Assembly: GCA_039028975.1 (NCBI GenBank)
Contig: JBCCHB010000049.1
Coordinates: forward strand, 1 to 64,000
From: JAHBNG01 sp039028975
GTDB taxonomy: Bacteria; Chloroflexota; Anaerolineae; Caldilineales; Caldilineaceae
DNA length: 64,000 nucleotides
Direction of reading: 5' to 3'
The notes beneath the pieces were generated by a model. The model did no database searches and was not told the DNA's origin. It worked only from the letters and a program-made list of their open reading frames with translations. The translations under genes and the position numbers were made by a program. Of the stretch, positions 35,392 through 44,102 are shown piece after piece (within the stretch, counting starts at the first letter, position 1; the number at the start of each line of letters is the position of its first letter).

Positions 35392-36354
35392 TTACAGAAG
35401 ACTCTTTGGCAAAATATGCACTTTTCGACGATCACTATCCCCAGAACTCTCAGTATATACCTCAGGATGATCTCGCAGAGCCAAATGAACAAGCCTACGT
35501 TCATTGGCAGGCATGGGCTCTAAAGAGAGTGCGCGACCGCTTTCAATAACCTGCTCGGCCATGCGTAAAGCAATCTGGTTTAGCTGTTGGCCGCGTTTTG
35601 CTTTATAGCCATTAACGTCAACCACAATATTACGCCAGGCACGAATCTTCTGGTTAATCATCAAACGCAGCAGGTATTGTAGACTGTTTATCGTATCACC
35701 ATTGCGAAGGCGATCCAAGTCATCTCCATACACGTCCAAAAGCAAACAGGCATCAACCTCATCAGGCTCAGGCTCTTGCCAAGTTGCCTCTACATCACAA
35801 TCATAACCCATCAAATGCAGAATCTCATCCACATAATAGACAGCCATTTTGGTGACTTCGCGGTCAACTTCATCCAACTCCTCATAGAAATTGCCCCACT
35901 CTCCCGATTCATCCTCGATGTCATTTTGAAGCCCATCCACATCTTCTAAATTAACTGAAGGGGATTCAACAGGGTCCGTCCCAGAAGGATCCAAATCGGA
36001 GTGGGATTCCTGCTCAACTGGATCAGCAAACTCAGTCCTGTCATTGACTTCGTCCAGTGGCTCTACTTCAGCAGGAGCCGGGGGTAAGGTTGTTGGAGCA
36101 AAAGTAGCCGAATCCGTCGCAACGTTCTCACTTTTCGTCGCCCCATCATCGACTGGGCCACTCTCCACCTCTTCGGAAACAGAATGAGGAACAAGTTGAA
36201 CGATTGCAGATTCACTGCCAATACCAAAGAGGCCGCGGCTTCCTTTACGAACCACGTTAATCGTCACCAGTTCCCTGCTCAGCCCAAGTTCAATTAGCCC
36301 CCTCGCTACTGCATCATCAACTGTTTTTCCTTCAAACTCATAATGATCGCTCAC
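35392..36354 (-). CDS. jag: Jag/KhpB-like RNA-binding protein (Jag_N-KH-R3H)
   Basis: About 320 residues. The Jag N-terminal domain (about 1-55, EFEGKTVDDAVARGLIELGL...GLFGIGSE) precedes a long acidic Pro/Glu/Asp-rich linker (about 60-160), a KH-like domain (170-245) and an R3H domain with ERRLVHLALRDHP. Jag/KhpB binds RNA, partners KhpA, and is almost always encoded behind yidC, as here. I start at GTG 36354, with AGAGG 8 bp upstream; an ATG seven codons earlier is possible but would overlap that ribosome site. The acidic linker is longer than in Firmicutes homologues. The hairpin at 35305 ends the transcript. Confidence 0.92.
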   Translation of the reverse strand: MSDHYEFEGKTVDDAVARGLIELGLSRELVTINVVRKGSRGLFGIGSESAIVQLVPHSVSEEVESGPVDDGATKSENVATDSATFAPTTLPPAPAEVEPLDEVNDRTEFADPVEQESHSDLDPSGTDPVESPSVNLEDVDGLQNDIEDESGEWGNFYEELDEVDREVTKMAVYYVDEILHLMGYDCDVEATWQEPEPDEVDACLLLDVYGDDLDRLRNGDTINSLQYLLRLMINQKIRAWRNIVVDVNGYKAKRGQQLNQIALRMAEQVIESGRALSLEPMPANERRLVHLALRDHPEVYTESSGDSDRRKVHILPKSLL

Positions 36355-36486
36355 AATGATTTCGCCTCTTTTCAAAGACTGACAAAATTGAGAATAAATC
36401 GGATTCGTGGGTTATCTAAGTTTTCAGATAATCATTTTCTGAAAGACTATCTATACTCCATATCGCGCTAATCTTGAGTTATTTTC

Positions 36487-37563
36487 CTATCGTTTGCGTT
36501 TGCTGCGTCTCTTACCCGATTTCTTCTTGCCACTATTGTTCTTTGTCTTCGCGTTTACTGATGAATTATTTTGTTGAGTGGTCCCCGCCTCGCCTGAGTT
36601 GCTCCCGGAACCATTGACCGAAATGGCAGCTACATCCGTTGCATTTATGGCGTTTGCCCCATCCGTAGCCTCAGCAACATATTGGCCACCAATTCCTTTA
36701 GATTCTGCCATTCGGCGAGTAATAAATACCTGCTGAGCAACTTGAATTAAGTTGCTAGTCACCCAATATAAGCTAAGCCCTGCAGGAACTTGCAACGTGA
36801 AGAAACCAAACATAAAGGTCATCATCGTTCCAACCTGACGCATCATAGCGGCCTGGTCCGTGCCACCATCTGCTGGCGGAGGTGTAGCAGGCGTCATCCA
36901 CTTTTGCATGGCGTACTGGGAGGCAACTAGCACAATCGGTAAGACAAGATAAGCAGCCAAATGTCCATACTGACCGCCATTGAAATCATCCATTATCCAG
37001 TTCAACCCCTCTGTATAACGAGGGAAGCCAAGATCTGGAATCCAGAAAAATCGTGAATTCTCAATGGTGGGGCCAAGGGCAACCAGGGCAGAATAGAGCC
37101 CGAAGAGAATAGGCATCTGTACAAGAAGGGGCAAACAACCACTCAAAGGGTTCACCCCAGCCTCTCTATAAAGCTTCATCTGCTCTTGGGCCAACTTTTC
37201 CCGGTCATTACCAAACTTTTTCTGAAGCGCCTGAACTTTGGGCTGGATATCCTTCTGTGCCTGCATCCCCCGAATTTGAGTGAGGGTCAGCGGAAAGGTT
37301 AAGGCCTTGACAATCAGGGTAAAGACAATGATAGCAAATCCCCAGTGATAAGGAATGTCATAACTCTGAAGGAATCCATCTAGTGCTATCAAAGATCTGG
37401 CTAAGGGCCAGACCGCTATGGTCTGCCATAATCCCTCTGGATCCTGGGTAGCTATATCTACCCCATCAGCAGGAACACCACACCCTGACAAAAGAGTCAT
37501 GGTTACGAGCAAAAGGAGAAATAGCAAAGTCCGATTTCGGATTTTCACACTTAATAGCCTCAT
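36487..37563 (-). CDS. yidC: Membrane protein insertase YidC
   Basis: 358 residues with the 60KD_IMP/Oxa1 core. Helix 1 comes near residue 55-80 (HWGFAIIVFTLIVKALTFPLT). A charged cytoplasmic hairpin follows (QKDIQPKVQALQKKFGNDREKLAQEQMKLYREAGVNPLSGCLP), then four more helices. The N-terminus looks like a lipoprotein signal (LLSGC, Cys28), as in Gram-positive-type YidC without the large periplasmic domain. The C-terminus ends in a basic Lys/Arg/Ser tail suited to ribosome binding. It inserts small membrane proteins alone or with SecYEG. A 387-bp repeat-filled gap separates it from yidD. Confidence 0.96.
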   Translation of the reverse strand: MRLLSVKIRNRTLLFLLLLVTMTLLSGCGVPADGVDIATQDPEGLWQTIAVWPLARSLIALDGFLQSYDIPYHWGFAIIVFTLIVKALTFPLTLTQIRGMQAQKDIQPKVQALQKKFGNDREKLAQEQMKLYREAGVNPLSGCLPLLVQMPILFGLYSALVALGPTIENSRFFWIPDLGFPRYTEGLNWIMDDFNGGQYGHLAAYLVLPIVLVASQYAMQKWMTPATPPPADGGTDQAAMMRQVGTMMTFMFGFFTLQVPAGLSLYWVTSNLIQVAQQVFITRRMAESKGIGGQYVAEATDGANAINATDVAAISVNGSGSNSGEAGTTQQNNSSVNAKTKNNSGKKKSGKRRSKRKR

Positions 37564-37602
37564 AGTAAAGTCGTCTTAATCGAAAAATCTTAATTTTTAA
37601 AC

Positions 37603-37795
37603 GCTGTCTGAAAAGGGTAATAGCGTGTCATTCTGCTTGGTTACAGTTGCGAAGCAACCTAGAGCGAAGCGACTAAGAATCTACATTTTGGATTGAAATA
37701 ACCGCAAGATCCTTCGTGCCGTTTTGCGGCCGTGGCCGAGCTGCACGCTCCTCTGGATGACCTTCCAGACAGCTTCTTGGATCGATACCTGAGCA
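37603..37795. repeat. Dispersed TCATTCTG/GAATCT-type repeat, copy 2
   Basis: Matches 30148-30300 over most of its length: CGTCTGAAAAGGGTA-like start, TCATTCTGCTTGGTTACAG, AAGCAACC, TTTGCGGCCGT. The right part (CTTCCAGACAGCTTCTT) is shared with 43694-43832. It lies in the yidD-yidC gap. Confidence 0.75.
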
Positions 37796-37801
37796 GTCCT
37801 G

Positions 37802-37893
37802 TATGGAGGTCAGAAAAGCTCCGTCCTTTCTTCCCGAACCTCCTCAAAGTGGACTGCTCTAGGGTCGGGACAAAACTTTTCTGGCGAAGTCTA
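37802..37893 (+). mobile_element. GCCAGAAAAG-family MITE, copy 2 (degenerate)
   Basis: Left end TATGGAGGTCAGAAAAGC, right end GGGACAAAACTTTTCTGGCG. It is inserted between yidD and yidC beside another repeat. Confidence 0.7.
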
Positions 37894-37950
37894 ACGTCTT
37901 GCGTCCAGAGATGCTCACGACACGCAATAGGTTAATGACACTTGTTCATA

Positions 37951-38160
37951 TTAGGGAACTGGGTCATATCCACCTGGCGACCATGGGTGACATCGTAAAA
38001 TACGTCGTCCGCCCATTAGCGTTCCGCGCAATACGCCATATTTTTCTATGGCCTCATAAGTATAGTGGGAACAGGAAGGGTGAAAACGACAGGTGCTCCC
38101 AAGGAGCGGCGACAAAAATCGTTGATAAAACCGAATCAAACCCAGGCTTATCATTTTCAC
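37951..38160 (-). CDS. yidD: Membrane protein insertion efficiency factor YidD
   Basis: 69 residues with the full family signature: LIRFYQRFLSP, CRFHPSCSHYTYEAI, and GGRRILRCHPWSPGGYDPVP. The three conserved cysteines are present. YidD is a small membrane-associated protein thought to assist YidC-dependent insertion. It lies in its usual place between rnpA and yidC, 106 bp after rnpA. Confidence 0.95.
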   Translation of the reverse strand: MKMISLGLIRFYQRFLSPLLGSTCRFHPSCSHYTYEAIEKYGVLRGTLMGGRRILRCHPWSPGGYDPVP

Positions 38161-38266
38161 ACAGATCTTATTCCTTGCAATCTAAAGTCAGCTCACTGAA
38201 AACTGGTAATTGTTTTCTCCGGTGGGGTCCGTGAAAACGCCTGTATTCAGTGGAACCACAATCTTC

Positions 38267-38620
38267 TCACAATAAATTCGCCCGCCGAAGTAGGCGGGCG
38301 CAGGCAGCATCCATCTCATGATAGGTAGCACTGCTTATAGGATACCGAGCAATGAATACGATATCCCATCCGGGTCGAATCTGCTCCATGCGTAGTCTAG
38401 TAGATTCACGCACTCTGCGCTTAATTCGATTCCGAACAACAGCATTTCCAACTCGACGACTAACAGAAAATCCAAATCGACTATAGTCACGCTCATTCTC
38501 AAGCATACAAAGAACAAGAAGCCTATTGTTGAATGACTGTCCGTGCCGACGAACTTTTTGAAATCGTTCGTTCTTCTGGATCCGATACTGTCTTTTCACC
38601 AAAATACTCAGCTCTGGCAC
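38267..38620 (-). CDS. rnpA: Ribonuclease P protein component
   Basis: 117 residues with the RNase P protein signature (FGFSVSRRVGNAVVRNRIKRRVRE), a basic RNR motif that contacts RNase P RNA and the pre-tRNA leader. The N-terminal RIQKNERFQKVRRHG segment is also typical. It follows rpmH by 56 bp, the normal bacterial order. Confidence 0.96.
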   Translation of the reverse strand: MPELSILVKRQYRIQKNERFQKVRRHGQSFNNRLLVLCMLENERDYSRFGFSVSRRVGNAVVRNRIKRRVRESTRLRMEQIRPGWDIVFIARYPISSATYHEMDAACARLLRRANLL

Positions 38621-38676
38621 AGACTAAAAAACGCGCTCTAGCCGTCTAATGCTAGTCTATGCTCAAATTGAGATAA

Positions 38677-38841
38677 CTAGTAAATGGATTTGCGCTTGGT
38701 GACGGTGACTGCAATTTGAGTCCGGCCTTTTCGGCGGCGCCGCTTTAGTACATTCCGCCCACCAGGTGAACTCATACGCTTACGGAAACCATGGGTCTTT
38801 AGCCGTTTACGTACCTTGGGTTGCCATGTTCTTTTCGCCAT
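38677..38841 (-). CDS. rpmH: 50S ribosomal protein L34
   Basis: 54 residues, translated by hand: it starts MAKRTWQPKVRKRLKTHGF, continues RKRMSSPGGRNVLKRRRRKG, and ends TVTKRKSIY. This is the L34 pattern with a few more C-terminal residues than in E. coli (46). GAGGACAAA precedes the ATG. It heads the rpmH-rnpA-yidD-yidC-jag block. No dnaA gene follows on its upstream side, unlike in many bacteria. Confidence 0.97.
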   Translation of the reverse strand: MAKRTWQPKVRKRLKTHGFRKRMSSPGGRNVLKRRRRKGRTQIAVTVTKRKSIY

Positions 38842-39460
38842 TTTGTCCTCTTTAGTCAGTCAATTATCTTTCGGTCTTTAGGAATAAGTATATCAGTCTA
38901 TATAATTTACACTGAGCAAACAATACTGTGACCTAAAGCACTAAGAATACGTCTCGCCATTCGTTAACGAGAGCGTCTAAGTATCTCATCAATACTATAT
39001 TCAACTCCATTTTAAAACCGTAGTTGACCTCTCTAATGAAACTACAGTAATGAAAACGAGCACAGCATAATATCTGGTGAATCCCGACAGGGAATTATAT
39101 GTTTTTCCAGCAATGGCTGTCAAATTACTCATGGTACTTGATAACAAATTTTGGGCCTTATCGGCATTTCGCCGTTTTCCTCCTTAAAAACCGCTTTGAC
39201 GCTCTAAAATAGCAAGTTTCCGAAACTGAGCCTGAATCTATAGTCCGCCCGAAAAGTTTGTCCTGCACTCTTGTCTGGTGACTATACTTCAGCCAGAAAA
39301 GTCTTGTCTCGGCTCCTGAGCAATTCACTTTGAGAAAATCCGAGAAGGGAGGACAGAACTTTTCTGGCCATCCATACGGGAAAGCTCGACAAGAGGGGAC
39401 AAGGTTTTCCTAGCCGTCTATAACTAACAGCACTCATCCAACCGTCCGCTACCCGCCATC
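38842..39460. other. Gap upstream of rpmH, no gene
   Basis: AT-rich left half with no DnaA-box cluster of TTATCCACA type that I could see. The right half holds a GCCAGAAAAG-family element (39282-39376), with degenerate fragments of the same family on each side. The rpmH promoter must lie here but was not resolved. Confidence 0.6.
39282..39376 (-). mobile_element. GCCAGAAAAG-family MITE, copy 3
   Basis: Starts CTATACTTCAGCCAGAAAAGTC and ends CAGAACTTTTCTGGCCATCCATA, in reverse orientation relative to copy 1. Fragments at 39235-39281 and 39377-39423 suggest nested or repeated insertion. Confidence 0.8.
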
Positions 39461-40525
39461 TTATGCAATCTTGACTGCCGGTTCCACCTGAGCAGCCGCA
39501 TCAGCATAGTAGATTTCCAGGGCTTCCCGGAAAGAGACCAGCCTTTCCTGGTTTTCGTCCCAAAGAGCCAATGAGGTAGTCTTTAAGCTGCTCCAAAGCG
39601 TCAATTTTGGGGCTTGCTGAAAGAGGACGTTTTCCTCGTGACAGCGCTGTAACTTGTAGTTGGGAATGCGCGGGCTAAGGTGATGGATGTGGTGAAAGCC
39701 AATATTGCCAGTAAACCATTGCAATACCAACGGCAATTCGTAATAGGAACTTCCCTCTAGTGCGGCCAGGGTAAAGTCCCAATCAGGAGTATGTTCCCAG
39801 TATGTCTCTTCAAACTGATGTTGTACATAGAACAAAAATGTACCAAATCCACTAGCGAAAAAAACGACAGGCAAGACGATCCCTACTGTTGCGCTCAGAC
39901 CAATTAGTGCAACGGCCGCAGCTAGCCAGCCTGCAATCGCCAAATTGGTTCCATGAACGGATATCCTTTCTGCTCTTTTTGCCCAATCCACCCCATATGT
40001 GAACCGAGACAAGATGGCAAAGTTAATGGTGGGAGCGATAATAAAGAGAAAAAACGGATTGCGGAAGACCCGATAGGCAATGCGTTTCCAGCGGGCCGAC
40101 TGAATATACTCATCAATGGTTAACGTCCAGATATCACCCGTCCCTCGTTCCTCAAGCTCTGCATGGTTGGAATGATGAATGGCGTGGCTACGGCGCCAGA
40201 ATCGATAAGGAATCAACGTAAGTGTGCCGCAGATCGTCCCTACAATATCGTTTGCCTGGCGAGATTTGAAGAACGAGCCATGACCACAATCATGCTGGAT
40301 AATAAATATCCGCATCAAAAAACCAGCCGTAGGAATCGAGAGGAGCAGTGTGAGCCAATAGCCAACGCTCAAGCTAAAGTACATCAGGGATAGACCGGCA
40401 AAATAGCCACCATATGAATTAATAACCTGCCAGATACTTGTACGGATATCTGGTTTTTGGTATTCGGAGACGACTTTTTGCCAACCTGCATACAAGTTAT
40501 TTGAGAATTGATTTCCACTAGTCAT
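39461..40525 (-). CDS. Membrane fatty acid desaturase
   Basis: 354 residues with the three histidine boxes of the di-iron membrane desaturases: HDCGHGSF, HAIHHSNH and HHIHHLSP. Four or more membrane helices surround them. It resembles cyanobacterial and plant-like delta-12 (omega-6) desaturases, which introduce double bonds in lipid-bound acyl chains using oxygen and ferredoxin. The exact position is inferred from family resemblance only. No ferredoxin gene lies beside it. It may adjust membrane fluidity. It is isolated, with repeats on both sides. Confidence 0.92.
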   Translation of the reverse strand: MTSGNQFSNNLYAGWQKVVSEYQKPDIRTSIWQVINSYGGYFAGLSLMYFSLSVGYWLTLLLSIPTAGFLMRIFIIQHDCGHGSFFKSRQANDIVGTICGTLTLIPYRFWRRSHAIHHSNHAELEERGTGDIWTLTIDEYIQSARWKRIAYRVFRNPFFLFIIAPTINFAILSRFTYGVDWAKRAERISVHGTNLAIAGWLAAAVALIGLSATVGIVLPVVFFASGFGTFLFYVQHQFEETYWEHTPDWDFTLAALEGSSYYELPLVLQWFTGNIGFHHIHHLSPRIPNYKLQRCHEENVLFQQAPKLTLWSSLKTTSLALWDENQERLVSFREALEIYYADAAAQVEPAVKIA

Positions 40526-41515
40526 TCAGATTTTTATTTTCCTGTTATAAGTCACTTGGCATTATCAATTGAATCTGCCAAGTGATAGGCGTTCGATAGG
40601 TGATACTCGGTGAATGTTCTCAGATCGACGTATATACAATCCAGCCAAATAGCATATAAGCAAGACCATTGCGTACACGTTTGACCAATCGAAAACTTTC
40701 GTTAGTATACTTCGCCAGAAAAATCTTGTCCCGCCTCTTGTCCAATCTGCTCTGGAACATTCCGTACAGAGAAGACAGACCTTTTCTGGCCATCTATAAT
40801 AGGCGCAAATTGCTTTAGGGGATTCTCTCATACCTGTGTAGATAGCCAGATACAATTCTTGCCCCAGTGAAGGAGATATTCCCATGCGGTCGGGGTATTC
40901 TACGTTTTCAGAATATTCCAGGCTTATACGGATAGAACTGGGACTAAATTTACTAGCGGGCTACATAAAAGGCATGATTTCAGAGACATGCAAAGAAGTT
41001 AGGCTTGCCCTCCAATCACGGCAGAGAGGCTCAACCATAAACTGCGGTGATGATCTACCATATCATGGCCAAGCGAGACTGGCAAATGACCGATACATAA
41101 AAAGAATCACTCAAAAGGGCTAGATGCAGATTGAACGTTTGGCATCCACACCTAGATGCGGGTAAGCTGAGTAATTCCTTTGTAGGAGACAACAAATAAT
41201 TTACAATACACAGGTTGTAACAATCAGTAAGTAGACCTGTCATTTCAGCAGCTTCACCAATGTCAGTCATCACAGCGCATGCAGGATGCCTTCATCTCTC
41301 TATTACATGTAACACCCAATTCGGCCAGACGTTGCGATCTTGCTAAAAATCAGCGTGAGTCAAACAAGGAAACCTTTGTTTCGCTCTGCTCGACTGACAG
41401 TATATTGTAATGTATACCCTGCAATAGATGATAAGGAACTGATATACTTATACTGATGCACGCTCTCAAGAACTATACTGCGGTCGTTTTGATAAAATCA
41501 GAAATGAGGTAAGAT
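40526..41515. other. 1-kb gap with one MITE, no gene
   Basis: Only short unsupported frames occur. A GCCAGAAAAG-family element lies at 40705-40798, and a fragment of the CTCCGTTTGAA family lies near 41474-41500, just before the HypB-like gene. The rest shows nothing recognisable. Confidence 0.6.
40705..40798 (-). mobile_element. GCCAGAAAAG-family MITE, copy 4
   Basis: Starts GTATACTTCGCCAGAAAAATC and ends CAGACCTTTTCTGGCCATCTATA. It is 94 bp, with both inverted ends well kept and TA at each border. Confidence 0.8.
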
Positions 41516-42253
41516 ATGCTTGGAAGCCAGAACACACATCCCGAGACAGAATTCCCTCTGAATCTAGAACAGCTATTTGAAACGCACCTGGCCGCAAAGA
41601 CCAACCTCGATCACTTTAATGCAGCCAACCTCTTTGCTTTTCACATTATGGGAAATCCAGGTGCCGGCAAGACAACGCTTATAGAACGTACCCTTGAAAA
41701 GCTTTCTGACCGGGCAAAATCGGTTGTGATCCAAGGACAAATAGTAACGGAATTGGACACTGACCGGCTTCGCCTAAACGGTACACCGACCGTCTCCATC
41801 GTCACGGAAAGTAGCAACCAATTGAGCGCGGAGATGGTCTCCAATATCTTGCCCCAGATTCAGCTTGAAGAATTTGACCTGCTGTGGATTGAAAACGTAG
41901 GTAATTTGCTCACACCTGCCCAGTTTCCCTTGGGAACCCACAAGAATATTCTGCTGGTTAGCGTGACCGATGGCGAGGAGTTGCCCCTCAAGTATCCGTC
42001 ACTCTTCCAAGAAGCAGATTGCGTTCTGTTGACCAAAGTTGATCTGTTACCCCATCTTCACTTCAAATTGGGGCGGCTCATTGATCATATTGAAGAAATA
42101 CAACCTGGCGTGCCTATCATTGATCTATCTGCTGAGAGTGGTGACGGTATGGACCAATGGCTACAGTGGATCATAGAAGAAACACGTCTTTTTGCGGATG
42201 AAGAGGTCGATACGACGTATGAAAAGCCCATCGACGTACCGTTTATTGGTTAG
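41516..42253 (+). CDS. HypB-like G3E GTPase lacking the metal-binding Cys-His
   Basis: 245 residues in the HypB/UreG SIMIBI GTPase family. Walker A (GNPGAGKTT), the switch-like ELDTDRLR, the IENVGNLL-(T)-PA segment, SVTDGEELPLKYPSLF and the base-recognition-like TKVDLLPH are all present. In HypB the segment after the switch reads CHLDAxMV and binds nickel or zinc; here it is NQLSAEMV, so the metal ligands are gone. No N-terminal CxxCGC site and no other hyp or hydrogenase genes are present. GAGGTAAG precedes the ATG. It lies directly upstream of a cytochrome P450 and may be a repurposed metallochaperone-type GTPase. Confidence 0.88.
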   Translation: MLGSQNTHPETEFPLNLEQLFETHLAAKTNLDHFNAANLFAFHIMGNPGAGKTTLIERTLEKLSDRAKSVVIQGQIVTELDTDRLRLNGTPTVSIVTESSNQLSAEMVSNILPQIQLEEFDLLWIENVGNLLTPAQFPLGTHKNILLVSVTDGEELPLKYPSLFQEADCVLLTKVDLLPHLHFKLGRLIDHIEEIQPGVPIIDLSAESGDGMDQWLQWIIEETRLFADEEVDTTYEKPIDVPFIG

Positions 42254-42268
42254 CAACCAGGAGATAAT

Positions 42269-42349
42269 TATACTCAGCTCCGTTTGAATACAGATGTTTG
42301 GTCTCTCTAGTAGAGCTTTGGAAAACCTGTTTTCAAAACGACCCCAGTA
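42269..42349 (+). repeat. CTCCGTTTGAA family element, copy 3
   Basis: TATACTCAGCTCCGTTTGAA...TTTTCAAAACGACCCCAGTA; it lies between the HypB-like and P450 genes and is the clearest copy of this family. Confidence 0.75.
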
Positions 42350-42376
42350 GAGATAGGCAATGTGCAGGAGGATCGA

Positions 42377-43594
42377 ATGAAATCATATTCCCTATATGGG
42401 CCAGAATTTAAAGCCAATCCCTTTCCCACCTATGCAGAGATGCGCCAGAACTCGCCCGTCTGTTATCACCCTGGCATTGATGGTGAGAATAAAATCTGGT
42501 TTGTAACAGGGGCGAAAGAGGTTGAAACGGTCTTGCGAGATCATAAGCGTTTTGTCAAGAATTGGCGCAACACTTTGACGCCTGAAGAGCTGGCTGAGCA
42601 AGGCGAACCATCAGAGCTGGTCAAATTGCTTGATCAGCATATGCTCAACTTGGATAGTGGGGATCATGCCCGCTTGAGAGGCCTAATCAATAAAGCCTTC
42701 ACACCTCGTATGGTCAACCAGATGCAGGGACGGGTTCAAAGCATTGCGGATAGCCTATTAGATGAGTTTGCCCACCTTGGTCAAGCCGATCTCATCGACA
42801 CCTATGCATTCCCCTTACCTATTGTTGTGATTATGGAGATGCTCGGTATCCCTGTAGAAGATAGGCAGCAGTTCCGTATTTGGTCCCATGCATTTATTGC
42901 ACCGACCATCAATGATGAGGAGTGGCAGAATGCGAGGCAGTTGCTGACTGACTTCACCAACTTTCTACGAGACGTTTTTGATGAAAGACGTCGCGCTCCC
43001 CAGGACGATCTCATTTCCGGTCTAATCGAAGCTGAAGAGGCTGGAGACAAACTCAGTGAAGCAGAACTCTTCGGTATGGTGATTCTGCTTATCGTGGCTG
43101 GGCATGAGACCACCACGAATCTTATTGGAAATGGGGTTCTGGCCTTGTTACAGTATCCTGACCAGTTGGCAAAACTCATGCAGGATCCAACGCTCATTGA
43201 TAGCGCCATTGAAGAGATGCTGCGCTATGATGGTCCAGTCGAACGAGCCACCATGCGCTTTGCTGCAGAAGATATTGAGCTTGGTGGACAGTGCATTCAA
43301 CGGAAGGATGCTGTTTCCGTTGCCCTGAGCAGTGCGAATCGCGATGACAAGCGTTTTGACGCTCCTAATGCCTTTGATATTACGAGACAAAACAACAAGC
43401 ATTTGGGATTTGGGTACGGTGTTCACTACTGTGTAGGTGCTCAACTCGCCCGTATGGAAGGGGCCATTGCTATTAAGAGTCTTTTTCAACGTTTGCCCCA
43501 CCTTCGGCTCGACGTTCCTGTTGAATCTTTGACTTGGGATACGGTTCCTATCATCCGTGGCATGAAGGAGATGCCAATGGCTTGGGATCTTTAG
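42377..43594 (+). CDS. Cytochrome P450 (bacterial class I, CYP107-like)
   Basis: 405 residues. The heme-ligand loop FGYGVHYCVGAQLAR has Cys352; the I-helix oxygen-activation motif is AGHETTT; the ExxR pair is in EEMLRYD. The protein is soluble, with no membrane anchor, like bacterial P450s that hydroxylate secondary metabolites or fatty acids with ferredoxin partners. I start at ATG 42377, directly after AGGAGG (42366-42371). The frame is open from a GTG at 42362, but that would place the ribosome site inside the gene. No redox partner lies nearby. It might tailor the PKS-NRPS product, but it is 26 kb away, so the link is weak. Confidence 0.95.
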   Translation: MKSYSLYGPEFKANPFPTYAEMRQNSPVCYHPGIDGENKIWFVTGAKEVETVLRDHKRFVKNWRNTLTPEELAEQGEPSELVKLLDQHMLNLDSGDHARLRGLINKAFTPRMVNQMQGRVQSIADSLLDEFAHLGQADLIDTYAFPLPIVVIMEMLGIPVEDRQQFRIWSHAFIAPTINDEEWQNARQLLTDFTNFLRDVFDERRRAPQDDLISGLIEAEEAGDKLSEAELFGMVILLIVAGHETTTNLIGNGVLALLQYPDQLAKLMQDPTLIDSAIEEMLRYDGPVERATMRFAAEDIELGGQCIQRKDAVSVALSSANRDDKRFDAPNAFDITRQNNKHLGFGYGVHYCVGAQLARMEGAIAIKSLFQRLPHLRLDVPVESLTWDTVPIIRGMKEMPMAWDL

Positions 43595-44102
43595 GAACGA
43601 GATTTAGATAACTTGGTCATTTTACAGGGTCACCCTCGAACGGAAGGCGCAAGCTATCTGGCCAACCAACCCATCATAATTCGCAAAAAAAGCACGATCG
43701 TATCATTCTGAACGAGCGGAGCGAATGAAGAATCTCCGCTTCTCGGTGAAACAACCTTGAGATCCTTCCCGCTTTGCGGCCGTAACCGATCTGCAGGCTT
43801 CTCGGGATGACTTTCCAGACAGCTTCTTAAGGATCAAGAATTGAATAAAACGTAATGGAAGATCTCCCGGGTACTCGAGATGACAGGACCGAACTTTAGG
43901 GTTTTATTTGATCTTGATTCCTAAGGTCGTTTCACAAGCAAGATTAGGCCGTGAGCAAAATGTATGAAGTTCATTAAGCACGCTCCATGCAGCTTGTGTT
44001 CGCGAAATCCGTACAGGGCGTGCTTACTGCTCGGTTTACTGACTTTGCTTACCTCCAAATAGTTACACGTGATATACTCTGATCTGAGGCCCCACTTTAG
44101 CG
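43595..44102. other. Gap with dispersed repeat, no gene
   Basis: Most of the left half is a TCATTCTG-type repeat (43694-43832). At 44008-44034 the text CCGTACAGGGCGTGCTTACTG resembles the core of the 85-bp element without its ends. Confidence 0.55.
43694..43832. repeat. Dispersed TCATTCTG/GAATCT-type repeat, copy 3
   Basis: Shares ATCATTCTG, GAAGAATCT, GCTTTGCGGCCGTAACCGA and CTTTCCAGACAGCTTCTT with the copies at 30148 and 37603. Confidence 0.65.

Noticed and set aside
37899..38234. 111-codon plus-strand frame
   Set aside because: It is antisense to yidD, which is certain.
38842..39460. Replication origin upstream of rpmH
   Set aside because: No dnaA gene and no cluster of DnaA boxes could be seen; position alone is not enough.
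40565..40885. 106-codon minus-strand frame
   Set aside because: It spans a GCCAGAAAAG-family element and has no recognisable motif.
40884..41123. 79-codon plus-strand frame in a gap
   Set aside because: No ribosome site and no recognisable domain; it is surrounded by repeat-rich DNA.
41516..42253. Genuine hydrogenase maturation factor HypB
   Set aside because: Metal ligands are missing and no hydrogenase or hyp genes are present.
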